The translations under genes were made by a program, and so were the position numbers. This document shows, piece by piece, positions 45,722 to 54,803 of a stretch of DNA of 64,000 bases (position 1 is the stretch's first letter; the number at the start of each line of letters is the position of its first letter). The stretch comes from Candidatus Tepidiaquacellales bacterium OLB4/UTCHB1 (GTDB lineage: Bacteria; Bacteroidota; Ignavibacteria; Tepidaquicellales; Tepidaquicellaceae). The notes beneath the pieces were generated by a model. The model was not told the origin of the DNA and did no database searches. It saw only the letters and a list, made by a program, of their open reading frames with translations. The DNA is taken from the NCBI GenBank assembly GCA_002050165.1, contig MWSW01000004.1, forward strand, positions 1 through 64,000, given 5' to 3'.

Positions 45722-46696
45722 ATGAACTCAGATAATAATATATCACTGAAAAAAATCGGAGTATTTTATGATGGAAATTATTTTCTTCACGTCAGCAATT
45801 ATTACAACTACTTTCATCCCCGGAAAAGTAGAATCAGTATTTCGGGTTTACATGAATTCATCAGAAATGAAGTTGCAACCGAAGAAAATATAGATGTAAG
45901 ATTATGTCAGATAGTAGATGCTCATTATTTTCGAGGACGCTTATCTGCACAAGAAGCAAGCCAGAAAGGTAATATGCTCTATTATGACAGAGTGTTCGAC
46001 GATATACTAATGTCCGAAGGGGTTGTTACCCATTACCTCCCTGTCAGAATCAAGCAGGAAGTGAAAATGGAAAAAGGCATAGACGTATGGCTCGCTCTTG
46101 AATGTTTTGAACTCGCTTTCTATAAAAATTTTGATGTAATCGTATTGATTACTTCCGATGGCGATTACGTTCCGTTAATCCGAAAACTTAATACACTTGG
46201 AATGAGAGTAATGGTGTTAAGTTGGGATTTCGAGTATATGAACGATGAGGGTCAGAAGATGATAACACGAACATCACAGGATTTACTTGAAGAAGTTTCT
46301 TACCCGATTTCAATGCATGAAATTATTGATAACCGCATTAGAAAAAATGATCCGCTTATAAACAACCTTTTCGTGAAAAACGATAAAAACATTATCACCA
46401 GTCCAACGCCTGCGGTAGTTCCGGAAGGAGAGAAACTTAAAAGTAATATACTTAGTCTCAAGAGCGGATTTGGATTTATAAAATGGCCAAACAATAACGT
46501 TTTCTTTCATTATACTTCGCTTGTTGATACCGATTTCAACGAGTTAAAGGAAGGTGATACGGTAGAATTCGAAATTGAACTTAATAAAAAAGGCGAGCAA
46601 ATTGCCAAAAATGTAAAACGTATCATAGATGATAGTATCGGAAATCGTTTAGAAAATTACTCCAGTGAATTCGAACATAATCCGTTCGCAGATTAG
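45722..46696 (+). CDS. NYN-domain (PIN-like) predicted RNase fused to a cold-shock domain
   Basis: 324 residues. The NYN/DUF88 (LabA-type) domain (about 9-195) shows Asp17 in GVFYDGNY, Asp121 in KGIDVWLALE, and Asp146/Asp148 in ITSDGDYVPLIRKL, the acidic set expected to bind a metal in PIN-like nucleases. A linker (about 196-238) leads to a cold-shock/OB domain (about 240-302) with SGFGFIKW and NVFFHYTSL matching RNP1- and RNP2-like strands, then KEGDTVEFEIE. The combination suggests an RNA-processing or RNA-decay enzyme with its own single-strand-binding module. Function and target are unproven. Confidence 0.8.
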   Translation: MNSDNNISLKKIGVFYDGNYFLHVSNYYNYFHPRKSRISISGLHEFIRNEVATEENIDVRLCQIVDAHYFRGRLSAQEASQKGNMLYYDRVFDDILMSEGVVTHYLPVRIKQEVKMEKGIDVWLALECFELAFYKNFDVIVLITSDGDYVPLIRKLNTLGMRVMVLSWDFEYMNDEGQKMITRTSQDLLEEVSYPISMHEIIDNRIRKNDPLINNLFVKNDKNIITSPTPAVVPEGEKLKSNILSLKSGFGFIKWPNNNVFFHYTSLVDTDFNELKEGDTVEFEIELNKKGEQIAKNVKRIIDDSIGNRLENYSSEFEHNPFAD

Positions 46697-46855
46697 CATA
46701 TTTCTTTATATTCTTCTGTAAACTTTAAAATCTATCCGTAGCTTTTTACCCTGCATTCATCACAATTGCGAGGTTTTGTGTTTAATCACTTAATGCTCCC
46801 GGTATTGAAACTTATCTCCCATGATTTGAATTTAATTCGTATTCATTTTTTAAAT

Positions 46856-46870
46856 AAGATAAATTATCTT
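46856..46870. promoter_or_regulatory. 15 bp palindrome upstream of DUF4870 gene
   Basis: AAGATAA-A-TTATCTT, a perfect 7+7 palindrome around a single central base, ending 14 bp before the ATG at 46885. It could be an operator or a chance palindrome in AT-rich DNA; no second copy was noticed. Confidence 0.25.
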
Positions 46871-46884
46871 TTAAAGAATTAAGC

Positions 46885-47337
46885 ATGAATACAGTTAACA
46901 TTAATCAAACAATAATTGATGACAATGAAAAACTTCTTGCACTGTTGTCTCACCTTGGATCTATGTTCGGTGGGATATTATTGCCATTAATTATTTGGGC
47001 GGTACAAAAGGATAAATCACAATTTGTAAGATTTCATTCTTTGCAGGCAATTTTCTTTCAACTGCTCTTTATAGTCGTGGTGGTAATTATTGTTGTTATT
47101 GTGGCAGGTATATACTTGGCTTTTATTTTCACTTACGGTTTATCGAACCCGGATACAAGCGGTTTATTTTTCCCGAATATTATTATCGGTGTGGTTATGT
47201 ATTCATCAATTTTTTTCTCTATTTTCATTTTGTACGGGTACTCAATCTATTTGGCTGTCAAGTCATACAAGGGAGAATACACAAAGTATCCCATCATCGG
47301 TAATATAATATACAAGAGAGTTTTCGGAGAATATTAA
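46885..47337 (+). CDS. DUF4870-family membrane protein
   Basis: 150 residues with three to four hydrophobic helices. The N-terminal LLALLSHLGSMFGGILLPLI followed by WAVQKDKSQFVRFHSLQA is the DUF4870 signature (helix, then K(K/D)xxxFVxxH). Function is unknown; members are small inner-membrane proteins. It ends 33 bp before a convergent lipoprotein gene. Confidence 0.85.
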   Translation: MNTVNINQTIIDDNEKLLALLSHLGSMFGGILLPLIIWAVQKDKSQFVRFHSLQAIFFQLLFIVVVVIIVVIVAGIYLAFIFTYGLSNPDTSGLFFPNIIIGVVMYSSIFFSIFILYGYSIYLAVKSYKGEYTKYPIIGNIIYKRVFGEY

Positions 47338-47370
47338 GTATCTATTAACTTTTCCCGTTAATGCTATTTG

Positions 47371-47967
47371 TTATTGTTTGATAAATTTTCCATCAGTGTT
47401 TAGTAAGTACGTCGTAATTGATTTACCCATACTGACTTTAATTTTATCATTTTCAATTTCAGCATCCATCATAACACCATTAAAGAAACCCGCTATTAAA
47501 ATTGCGTCAACAAGATTACCCCCGTTATCGTAAGTACACATCGTAAAATATTTTTCTTCTCCGGAATCTGAAAAAATTACCGGACATTTTAATTTTGAGT
47601 TGAATAGGATTTTCTGATAAAAATATTGGTTTGTTTGAGTAGAATCGGTTTTACTTTTAATAATATTTTCATTTGTTAGTTTCGGAAGAAATTTGTTAAA
47701 ATCTCCTTGAATTTTTTCCAGACTTTTTGCGATATCATATTTTTCCTTACCGATTCCCGGTAATGGAATCAGGATCGGTTGTGTAACATCGGTAAATTTT
47801 GCAAAGTATCTGTCGAAGCTACTCCCGGTTTCCGATTTATTTTCTTTTAAAATACCTGATGGTTTATCCGATAATTTAAATTCCTGCTCTGAGATAGTTA
47901 TTTGTTCATCACCATTGTTTCCGCAAGAAATTAAAACTACCGTTACAAGTAAAATTATTTTTCTCAT
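47371..47967 (-). CDS. Predicted lipoprotein, unknown function
   Basis: 198 residues from the ATG at 47967, which starts the lipoprotein signal MRKIILLVTVVLISCGNN (Cys15); an upstream in-frame extension to 48021 would put the signal internally. The mature part has no recognised family. It is divergent from the Nudix gene, with 85 bp between start codons, and convergent with the DUF4870 gene. Confidence 0.65.
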   Translation of the reverse strand: MRKIILLVTVVLISCGNNGDEQITISEQEFKLSDKPSGILKENKSETGSSFDRYFAKFTDVTQPILIPLPGIGKEKYDIAKSLEKIQGDFNKFLPKLTNENIIKSKTDSTQTNQYFYQKILFNSKLKCPVIFSDSGEEKYFTMCTYDNGGNLVDAILIAGFFNGVMMDAEIENDKIKVSMGKSITTYLLNTDGKFIKQ

Positions 47968-48052
47968 ACCTGAAATTAAAAATTTGAAACATAAGATTCC
48001 ATTTAGTAGAGAAGAAAACATTCGTGTTTATTACTTTTACAAAAAATTTATT

Positions 48053-48487
48053 ATGTCCTTTATAACCCAAGTCAGTGCCCTCGTTATAAAAGACGAAAAG
48101 GTGCTGATGATAAAAGAGAAAAGTCCCGATATATCAGGATTATGGAACTTACCCGGCGCGCACATCCGGTTGAAAGAGCGGGTTGTTGATGCCGTAATTC
48201 GTGGTACATTAGAAGAGACCGGTCTGCATTTCATTCCCGAATCGCTGCTTGGAATTTACACAAGTTGTACGGATAATCACTATTATCACTTTGTGGTTAA
48301 AGGTAACATCACCCCAGATCAGGAATCCGGCACAATTTCCGGGACTGAATCTGAATGGGTGAGTTTATCTGAAATGAGTAACCGCGAACTTATAAATGCG
48401 CGACAACTCGAAAATATTATTGATGACTATCTGAGTGGGTTTCATATTCCGCTTTCTTTGTTAAAAGAAGACCTTGATTTCGATTAA
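48053..48487 (+). CDS. Nudix-fold protein with degenerate Nudix box
   Basis: 144 residues from the ATG at 48053; the frame is open further upstream but the Nudix fold begins here (MSFITQVSALVIKDEKVLMI). The box at 35-58 reads GAHIRLKERVVDAVIR then GTLEETGL. Against GX5EX7REUXEEXGU the first Gly is Ala36 and the first Glu of REUXEE is Gly51, while Glu42, Arg50, Glu54 and Glu55 are kept. Gly51 replaces a residue that can serve as metal ligand or base, so hydrolase activity may be reduced or altered. No substrate is implied. Confidence 0.8.
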   Translation: MSFITQVSALVIKDEKVLMIKEKSPDISGLWNLPGAHIRLKERVVDAVIRGTLEETGLHFIPESLLGIYTSCTDNHYYHFVVKGNITPDQESGTISGTESEWVSLSEMSNRELINARQLENIIDDYLSGFHIPLSLLKEDLDFD

Positions 48488-48541
48488 AATACTGAGTTTT
48501 ATATCAGATTGCCGGGAAGTATCTTGTATCAAAAAACATTT

Positions 48542-49951
48542 ATGCAGAAACATACGCGAATTGAAAGGGATTTTCTCGGTGAGCGGGAAATTCCGGACGA
48601 ATATTACTTCGGTATTCAAACCCTGCGGGGAATAGAGAACTTCGACATCTCAAGGCTCACACTCGAATCATTTCCAAGCCTTATTAAATCACTTGGATAC
48701 GTTAAAAAAGCAGCAGCACTGACAAATAAAGATCTTGGAGTGCTTAAACCCGAAATTGCCGATGCTATCGTTCAAGCATGTGACAGCGTCATTGCGGGTG
48801 AACTTAACGACCAGTTCCGTGTGGATATGATTCAGGGTGGTGCCGGAACTTCAACTAACATGAACGCAAATGAAGTGATTGCAAATAAGGCGCTCGAAAT
48901 TCTCGGACATCCAAAAGGAAAGTATGAAATTGTTCACCCGAATAATCATGTCAATTGTTCTCAATCAACCAACGATGTTTATCCAACCGCCTTGAGAATT
49001 GCTTTATATATGAGAATTGGTCATGCACTTGAAGAAATGGAATTACTCCAGCTTGAATTTTCCGCTAAGGGAAGAGAATTTAAAGACGTTTTAAAAATGG
49101 GAAGAACCCAGTTGCAGGATGCCGTTCCAATGACGCTTGGACAGGAGTTTACCGCATACTCGGTTACCGTCCAGGAAGACATTAAAAGGTTATCGGAAGC
49201 ACGTGCTCTCGTTACTGAAGTTAATCTGGGCGGAACTGCTATAGGAACTATGATAAATTCACCCGAGGGGTACAGGGAAAGAGCAACTGAATATCTCAAA
49301 CAAGTTACAGGTCTTCCGCTTGTAACTTCACTTGACCTCGTTGAAGCAACATGGGACACGGGAGCTTATGTTCAACTTTCAGGAGTGATGAAGAGAATCG
49401 CGGTTAAACTTTCGAAAATTTGTAACGACCTGCGGTTGCTATCCTCGGGACCTCGTGCAGGACTTAACGAAATTAATCTACCACAAATGCAACCGGGATC
49501 ATCAATTATGCCCGGAAAAGTAAATCCGGTTATTCCCGAAGTCGTAAATCAGGTGGCATTCCAAATTATAGGAAGCGATGTAACCGTAACAATGGCAGCA
49601 GAAGCCGGTCAGTTGCAACTCAATGTGATGGAACCTGTGATTGCGTACAACCTGATTTATTCACTTGGATTGCTCAGCAGAGCATGTAAAGTGCTCAGGG
49701 AAAAATGTGTTTCGGGTATAACTGCAAATGTGTCAACTTGTAGGGATATGGTCTTTAACAGCATCGGAATTGTTACAGCATTAAACCCGATACTTGGTTA
49801 CGATGTCTGTTCCTCAATCGCTAAAGAGTCTCTGAACACGGGTGAATCAGTTTTTAACATTGTCCTTAATCGGGGATTACTGTCAGAAGAAAAATTGAAA
49901 GAAATATTTTCCCCTGAAAACTTAATGAATCCAAAATTCATAAGTGAATAA
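48542..49951 (+). CDS. aspA: Aspartate ammonia-lyase
   Basis: 469 residues from the ATG at 48542 (a TTG at 48509 is in frame but precedes non-conserved sequence). It interconverts aspartate and fumarate plus ammonia. The fumarase/aspartase signature GSSIMPGKVNPVIPEVVNQV is present, with GGAGTSTNMNANEV, HPNNHVNCSQSTNDVYPTA and MGRTQLQDAVPMTLGQEF. The opening RIERDFLGEREIPDEYYFGI is typical of AspA rather than FumC. Monocistronic in appearance. Confidence 0.94.
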   Translation: MQKHTRIERDFLGEREIPDEYYFGIQTLRGIENFDISRLTLESFPSLIKSLGYVKKAAALTNKDLGVLKPEIADAIVQACDSVIAGELNDQFRVDMIQGGAGTSTNMNANEVIANKALEILGHPKGKYEIVHPNNHVNCSQSTNDVYPTALRIALYMRIGHALEEMELLQLEFSAKGREFKDVLKMGRTQLQDAVPMTLGQEFTAYSVTVQEDIKRLSEARALVTEVNLGGTAIGTMINSPEGYRERATEYLKQVTGLPLVTSLDLVEATWDTGAYVQLSGVMKRIAVKLSKICNDLRLLSSGPRAGLNEINLPQMQPGSSIMPGKVNPVIPEVVNQVAFQIIGSDVTVTMAAEAGQLQLNVMEPVIAYNLIYSLGLLSRACKVLREKCVSGITANVSTCRDMVFNSIGIVTALNPILGYDVCSSIAKESLNTGESVFNIVLNRGLLSEEKLKEIFSPENLMNPKFISE

Positions 49952-49998
49952 AAGAATTATTACAATTTTTAGAAATCCTCATAAATAAAAACTAAATT

Positions 49999-51525
49999 AT
50001 GAAAATTTTTATTGCCGCTATTTTTGTAATCTTTACCTCTTCTAACTTGTTAATGGCACAAAACTTTTATGATCCTAACGAACTGTTCCATCAATCAAAG
50101 AATACTCCCTTATCAGGCGAACTCAAGCAACGGAAATTAACAAATTCCAGAATGATGAAACTCCTCAGTTCTGTTACCACTTATAAACAGGATCTGTTCG
50201 AAAGAGTTAATTTTCAACAAGAACAGTACAATGAACCATCTGAATTTCAGATGACAACAGGAATTGGTCTTACACGGGTAGATTCAACCAATTACTATTT
50301 GCTTAATTTATTCCCTTCGTACACAACCCGTGATCAGAGCTTCAGCGCTGATCTCGATTTACCATTGAGGTTTAAGTCCGATGGATTCGACTTCAGAAAG
50401 GAAGACTATAAAACATTTACTCAGGTTTTAAGTTCGCTCAATGTTACTTACACTCAGATAACGCAATCAAATGATTTTGGTATTCAGGGAGCATTTAAGC
50501 AAGTTAAGGAACATTCTCTCGGAAACGGTTCATTAATGTATCAGTACAACAATTCGACAAGTTATGAAGCAAGAAAATCGGGAATCAACCTTGCTGCAGC
50601 AATCATTGGGGGCAGTGCAAATTTTATGCTTAGCGATATTACCAGTGGTGGCGTATTGGGGTTTGGTTTAGATGCGGAAATTTTACAACTCGCCGGAGGG
50701 AAAAGCGGTAAACTTGATATCCCGGTGCTTAAACATCTCGAACTCGGTTTTAACTTCGCTGGTGATTTCAACGAAAATGCAGGAATACTCAAAATTGACA
50801 CCTTGACCGGCAAAGTACTTGAGGATATTGGGTCAATAAATATGATCAATACTTACCTTGCAGTGCGATTGTTTGACACTCAGGAGTTCTTCATAAAGGG
50901 TTATGCAGACTACTCCAAGATTTTTAGCTTCGGGGATAACTTTATGCTTGGAGCCGATATGAACCTCTATACCGATTTTGGTTCTCTTGTTGTTACATTT
51001 CAACGGCGCTTTCAGGGTGGTAAATATCTCCCGACATATTTTGATTCATTTTACGAAAAAGACCGCTACTCAATTACAAATAAACTTAATGGCACGTATG
51101 CGCTTAACTCAAAAGCTGCATTGCTGAACTCAATGGAAGAACTGAAAGGAAGTACTTACCTGCAATCTTTCCTCGAAATCGGAAAACAGCTTTACCTGCT
51201 TGGCGCATATCAAAAAATTGATGCACTTGATTTGGGAGGTGAGGTTTATATGATTGCTGCACTTCCGAATATCTCACCAGATTTTTCCATTTATGGCGGA
51301 TACTACAAACGAAGGATAGACGATGTCAAAAACCTCTTTACATTTGATGAGAACGCTTACTTCTTTGGGAAACTTGATTATTATCTTTCCGAAATGATTG
51401 TGGCTTCATTATCCTATCAACAAACTTTCGCAGCTGTCAGAGATAACAACGGTGCAATTATTTCTTATGAACCACAGAAGCGTTTACAACCGGAGATTAA
51501 TTTTATTTTACCTTTGGGGCGATAA
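49999..51525 (+). CDS. Predicted outer-membrane protein, unknown function
   Basis: 508 residues with a signal peptide (MKIFIAAIFVIFTSSNLLMA, cleavage about 20). The mature protein is rich in alternating aromatic/polar beta-strand patterns and ends in FILPLGR, consistent with a beta-barrel or large beta protein exported to the outer membrane. No family was recognised. It follows aspA by 47 bp and ends at a bidirectional hairpin. Confidence 0.65.
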   Translation: MKIFIAAIFVIFTSSNLLMAQNFYDPNELFHQSKNTPLSGELKQRKLTNSRMMKLLSSVTTYKQDLFERVNFQQEQYNEPSEFQMTTGIGLTRVDSTNYYLLNLFPSYTTRDQSFSADLDLPLRFKSDGFDFRKEDYKTFTQVLSSLNVTYTQITQSNDFGIQGAFKQVKEHSLGNGSLMYQYNNSTSYEARKSGINLAAAIIGGSANFMLSDITSGGVLGFGLDAEILQLAGGKSGKLDIPVLKHLELGFNFAGDFNENAGILKIDTLTGKVLEDIGSINMINTYLAVRLFDTQEFFIKGYADYSKIFSFGDNFMLGADMNLYTDFGSLVVTFQRRFQGGKYLPTYFDSFYEKDRYSITNKLNGTYALNSKAALLNSMEELKGSTYLQSFLEIGKQLYLLGAYQKIDALDLGGEVYMIAALPNISPDFSIYGGYYKRRIDDVKNLFTFDENAYFFGKLDYYLSEMIVASLSYQQTFAAVRDNNGAIISYEPQKRLQPEINFILPLGR

Positions 51526-51532
51526 TTTAAAT

Positions 51533-51562
51533 GCTGCCTGAAGAAAATTTTCTTCGGGCAGC
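51533..51562. terminator. Bidirectional hairpin terminator between convergent genes
   Basis: A 30 bp inverted repeat, GCTGCCTGAAGAAAA followed by TTTTCTTCGGGCAGC, perfect except one T-G pair. It lies 7 bp after the plus-strand stop (51525) and 6 bp before the minus-strand stop (51569). The GC-rich outer stem with an A/T inner part fits a two-way transcription stop for both converging units. Confidence 0.7.
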
Positions 51563-51568
51563 TATGCT

Positions 51569-52162
51569 TTAAGCTGAACAGGGAGCGACTATATCAATGC
51601 ACAACAATCTCCACTTACCGTTAATAATTCCGAAATAAAAACCAGACGTACTATCTGTGCTATATATGAAATGTGTAATCAACCGATCAATTTTTATTGC
51701 GTTGTTGATTGAACTTTCGTAGCTCATCTTATCAATAAATTCATATTCCAAATTCAAATTATAAATTTCCTCAATTTTGGGTGTACCTGACTTTCCGTAA
51801 AAACATCCCTCAACATCCCACGTACCCATTTCACATGAGAAGACCGGTACTCTCCCGGGTTTCAATATATTACAACTAAAATCCATTTGATTTAGCCGGG
51901 CAACTCCGTAACCGTCATCAAGCATGACAATCTGGTCGTAATTATTAAAGTATTCAGGGATAACTGCCGCACCGGGATTATCAAGCACGAAGAAACCAAT
52001 CTCCGGATCAATATAACCCTGTATTCCGGATATGTCTTTTTGGTTAAATGCGTTTATAAATCCCTTTGCTACTTCGCGGAAATCCACTTCGTTAATTTCG
52101 TTTTTCGAGGATGAACACGAAAACAAAAATAGTGGAAAAAGGAACAATAACAATTTAGTCAT
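51569..52162 (-). CDS. Predicted lipoprotein, unknown function
   Basis: 197 residues from the ATG at 52162, overlapping the upstream lipoprotein gene by 8 bp; a TTG at 52171 is the alternative. Lipoprotein signal MTKLLLFLFPLFLFSCSSSK. The early VAKGFINAFNQKDISGIQGYI resembles the opening of NTF2/SnoaL-like folds but is too weak to assign. Last gene of a three-lipoprotein set before the hairpin at 51533. Confidence 0.65.
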   Translation of the reverse strand: MTKLLLFLFPLFLFSCSSSKNEINEVDFREVAKGFINAFNQKDISGIQGYIDPEIGFFVLDNPGAAVIPEYFNNYDQIVMLDDGYGVARLNQMDFSCNILKPGRVPVFSCEMGTWDVEGCFYGKSGTPKIEEIYNLNLEYEFIDKMSYESSINNAIKIDRLITHFIYSTDSTSGFYFGIINGKWRLLCIDIVAPCSA

Positions 52163-52811
52163 TGATATCAATCATTGATTTAACGCTTTTAAATACTACA
52201 TCTGCAGGAGGTGTAAATGTATCCTTGGGTAATTCCGGATTTATTTCAAATGCAGTTGCTACAAGCGTCATTTCTTTGTTTTGAATTTTAAGCGGAATTT
52301 GATCATCGTAAACTGACATCAATGTTCCGCCGCCTATATCATAAATCTGACAAAGTTTCCCTATAATAGTTTCAGTTCCAAGTTTCTTATGTTTTTTCAA
52401 TTCTTCCTGAAGGCCTGCTATATCCATTTTAGTCGGATCGTCTGAAGATTCACCTTTAAATTCTTTCAAACCCATTACAACATTTTGCTTCGCGTATCCC
52501 ATATCCATCATCATATAAACCGAATCTCCGCTACTAAAGGTAACCGTTTCAAACGATTGCCCTGCAACTTTGAAACTAACCGTACTTTTAAAATCCGAAC
52601 CCTGCACAATTTGGGTGGACTCACCTTCCATAATACCGCCTGTTATTTTATATTGAACTTGAAATGATTTTACTTCACCCGATATTTCAGTTTTACTTTC
52701 TTCTGTTTTATCCTCCGCTCCGGGTTTATCGGTAGGATTCTCCTGTTTTGAACACGAGAGAAAAGTTAAAGAAAATAAAAGGGCAAATACAACTAATTTT
52801 AGTTTTTTCAT
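52155..52811 (-). CDS. Predicted lipoprotein, unknown function
   Basis: 218 residues with a lipoprotein signal (LLFSLTFLSCSKQ, Cys20). A low-complexity acidic/Lys linker (about 22-45) is followed by a beta-rich domain (SFQVQYKITGGIMEGESTQI). Its ATG overlaps the stop of the HExxH lipoprotein by 4 bp and its 3' end overlaps the next lipoprotein by 8 bp, so all three are coupled. No family with known function recognised. Confidence 0.7.
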   Translation of the reverse strand: MKKLKLVVFALLFSLTFLSCSKQENPTDKPGAEDKTEESKTEISGEVKSFQVQYKITGGIMEGESTQIVQGSDFKSTVSFKVAGQSFETVTFSSGDSVYMMMDMGYAKQNVVMGLKEFKGESSDDPTKMDIAGLQEELKKHKKLGTETIIGKLCQIYDIGGGTLMSVYDDQIPLKIQNKEMTLVATAFEINPELPKDTFTPPADVVFKSVKSMIDIND

Positions 52812-53833
52812 TTTTGTTTATTTGTTTGTAGAATTTTCAATAATTCATCGGTTATTTCGGGATTGGGCAGATTCGTTTTTTCTGTCAGCAATAAGTTAAA
52901 ATTTTCCGCCATAATTTCTTCCGGATTTATTATGTAATGTGTATTATTTCCAATCAGGTCATAAAAATTTTTTACCTGGTCCAGCGGTATCAAAACACTT
53001 TTTCCTGAATTTTGTACAATGGCTTTCTCCATTCCTTCTCCGGTTACTGCAATGAAACCCAGTTTTGTATAAGTGAAAAAACTTCCACCATCAAAAGGCC
53101 TTTCAGAGTACATCAACATTATTCCGTTAAGTTTAGTACCATCTATCGTTTCTAATTCAGCATAGTAATCGAAATAAGGCGCATCCGGGTTTGAAATTTT
53201 AATGTTTTTTAAATCTTCCGGCAATACCTGATTATTGCATTTTGTAAATCCAATAAGCGAATAAATTTTCTCTCTGAGATTTTCATCGGACCGTGAAATG
53301 ATATGAAAGAGTTCGTGATTGAAAAGGGAAATTAAACTTTGTTGAAAAGTAAATAATCCACTTTCTGTCAAAACAATATAATTTGATCTTGTATAACCCA
53401 TTGCATTTCCTTCTTCCCGGCCGGTAGTTTTTACAACAAAGATAGTATCGGGCAGCGTGAGTGAAATTGACAATTTCTTGAACTGCGATGCAGCAAACTC
53501 AACTGCAGCTTTTATTTTTTCCTTTTCACTATCAGTCCACTCGCGTACCTGTGATGCAACATTATTTAAATAGTCATCAACAGACGGAGTTTCAGCATCC
53601 GGTTCTACCAACAACTTTGATCTTAAATCAAACTCTCCAAACTTATCTGTATAATCATCTGAGACTGATACAAGCTCAATACCCTTTTCAACATCCGCAA
53701 GTACTACAACACATTCATCTGTTAACCTGTATTCATTTCCGGGAAGTCTTGACGAACAGGCTGAGAATATGAATACAAAAAGTATATACTTCCAACGATA
53801 AAAAGTTTTTCTATGTATAAAATTTAATCTCAT
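52808..53833 (-). CDS. Lipoprotein with HExxH metallopeptidase-like motif
   Basis: 341 residues. Lipoprotein signal ending FSACSS (Cys26). A HExxH zinc-binding motif, His173-Glu-Leu-Phe-His177 in SLFNHELFHIISRSDE, lies in the middle of a helical-to-beta region, with acidic residues shortly after that could supply the third ligand. This suggests a membrane-anchored zinc peptidase, but the rest matches no family I recognise, so activity is only inferred. First of three overlapping lipoprotein genes; 31 bp downstream of the nitrilase gene. Confidence 0.7.
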   Translation of the reverse strand: MRLNFIHRKTFYRWKYILFVFIFSACSSRLPGNEYRLTDECVVVLADVEKGIELVSVSDDYTDKFGEFDLRSKLLVEPDAETPSVDDYLNNVASQVREWTDSEKEKIKAAVEFAASQFKKLSISLTLPDTIFVVKTTGREEGNAMGYTRSNYIVLTESGLFTFQQSLISLFNHELFHIISRSDENLREKIYSLIGFTKCNNQVLPEDLKNIKISNPDAPYFDYYAELETIDGTKLNGIMLMYSERPFDGGSFFTYTKLGFIAVTGEGMEKAIVQNSGKSVLIPLDQVKNFYDLIGNNTHYIINPEEIMAENFNLLLTEKTNLPNPEITDELLKILQTNKQK

Positions 53834-53864
53834 TTATTCGTATAACTTTTTATAAATTTTTAAA

Positions 53865-54701
53865 TCACGAGTAGTATTTTTCAACCACTCTATCTTCGAA
53901 CACGTGATTAAATTTGTTAAGATGTTTTTTATCTGCTTCGGATATTTTAATTTTTACAAATCTGACTTCCTCTTTCGTTAAAGGCGCCTCAGCAAGTTTT
54001 TTCCCATCCGGGTTGTAAATCAGACTTTGACCGGTAAACTTTAATTTACCGTTTTTATTTTTTTCAGAGCCGATTCTGTTGGCAGTGATAGTGAATACCC
54101 TGTTTTCAACTGCTCTGGCATACATTGCCCGCTGACAATAGGGCATTACAAGGTTAGAAGGGTGACAAATAATCTGAGCTCCTTTTAAAGCTAATGTCCG
54201 AGCAGCTTCGGGAAATATCCAATCGAAACAAATCAACATACCAATCTGAACCCTGACACCATTCCTAAATCTGATTGAATGAACTTTAAACCCTGTATCG
54301 CCGGGAGCGAACCATAGTTTTTCTTCATTGTACAAGTGAGTTTTTCTGTAAACTTCCCAGGTTCCGTCAGGTTTTGCCAGAAAAGATGAATTGTAAAAAT
54401 TATCTTTGGCTTTCTCACAAAAACCTGCAATAATATAACCGCCGACTTTTGCAGAAATATCTAAAAGCATACGTGTAAATATACCATCTCCCGCCCTCTC
54501 TGAAGAATTCGAAAGTTGTTCGTGAGATGAAAAATAATACCCTGAATTCGAAAGTTCAGGCAGTACAATTAAATCCCAACTTTTTTTCTTTAACAGGGAT
54601 TCAATTTTTTTGACGTTTTTTTCTGAATCGCAAAAGTATGGCTTAAATTGAGCGTAACCGATTTTCAGTTTTTTTTCCTCAATCCGATGAGAATTTTTCA
54701 T
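53865..54701 (-). CDS. Nitrilase-superfamily carbon-nitrogen hydrolase
   Basis: 278 residues. The catalytic triad is visible: Glu49 in IVLPELSNSGYY, Lys120 in VYRKTHLY and Cys158 in MLICFDWIFPEAAR. The CFDWIFPE pattern and GFCE segment suit amidases of omega-amidase or carbamoyl-type branches. It hydrolyses an amide or N-carbamoyl substrate in the cytoplasm; the specific compound is not readable. It lies 102 bp after adenine deaminase on the same strand, hinting at nitrogen or nucleobase salvage. Confidence 0.9.
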   Translation of the reverse strand: MKNSHRIEEKKLKIGYAQFKPYFCDSEKNVKKIESLLKKKSWDLIVLPELSNSGYYFSSHEQLSNSSERAGDGIFTRMLLDISAKVGGYIIAGFCEKAKDNFYNSSFLAKPDGTWEVYRKTHLYNEEKLWFAPGDTGFKVHSIRFRNGVRVQIGMLICFDWIFPEAARTLALKGAQIICHPSNLVMPYCQRAMYARAVENRVFTITANRIGSEKNKNGKLKFTGQSLIYNPDGKKLAEAPLTKEEVRFVKIKISEADKKHLNKFNHVFEDRVVEKYYS

Positions 54702-54803
54702 TTCCCTAAATAAATACTTACAAAAAAAATTGGAACAATTGTGAATTCATACTTTGAAACATTCACCATTCCAAAATAATAATTTAAAATGTCTTTAATA
54801 TTT

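Noticed and set aside
47343-47361. ATTAAC...GTTAAT inverted repeat between the DUF4870 gene and the convergent lipoprotein gene
   Set aside because: Six AT-rich pairs with no T-run; too weak to call a terminator.
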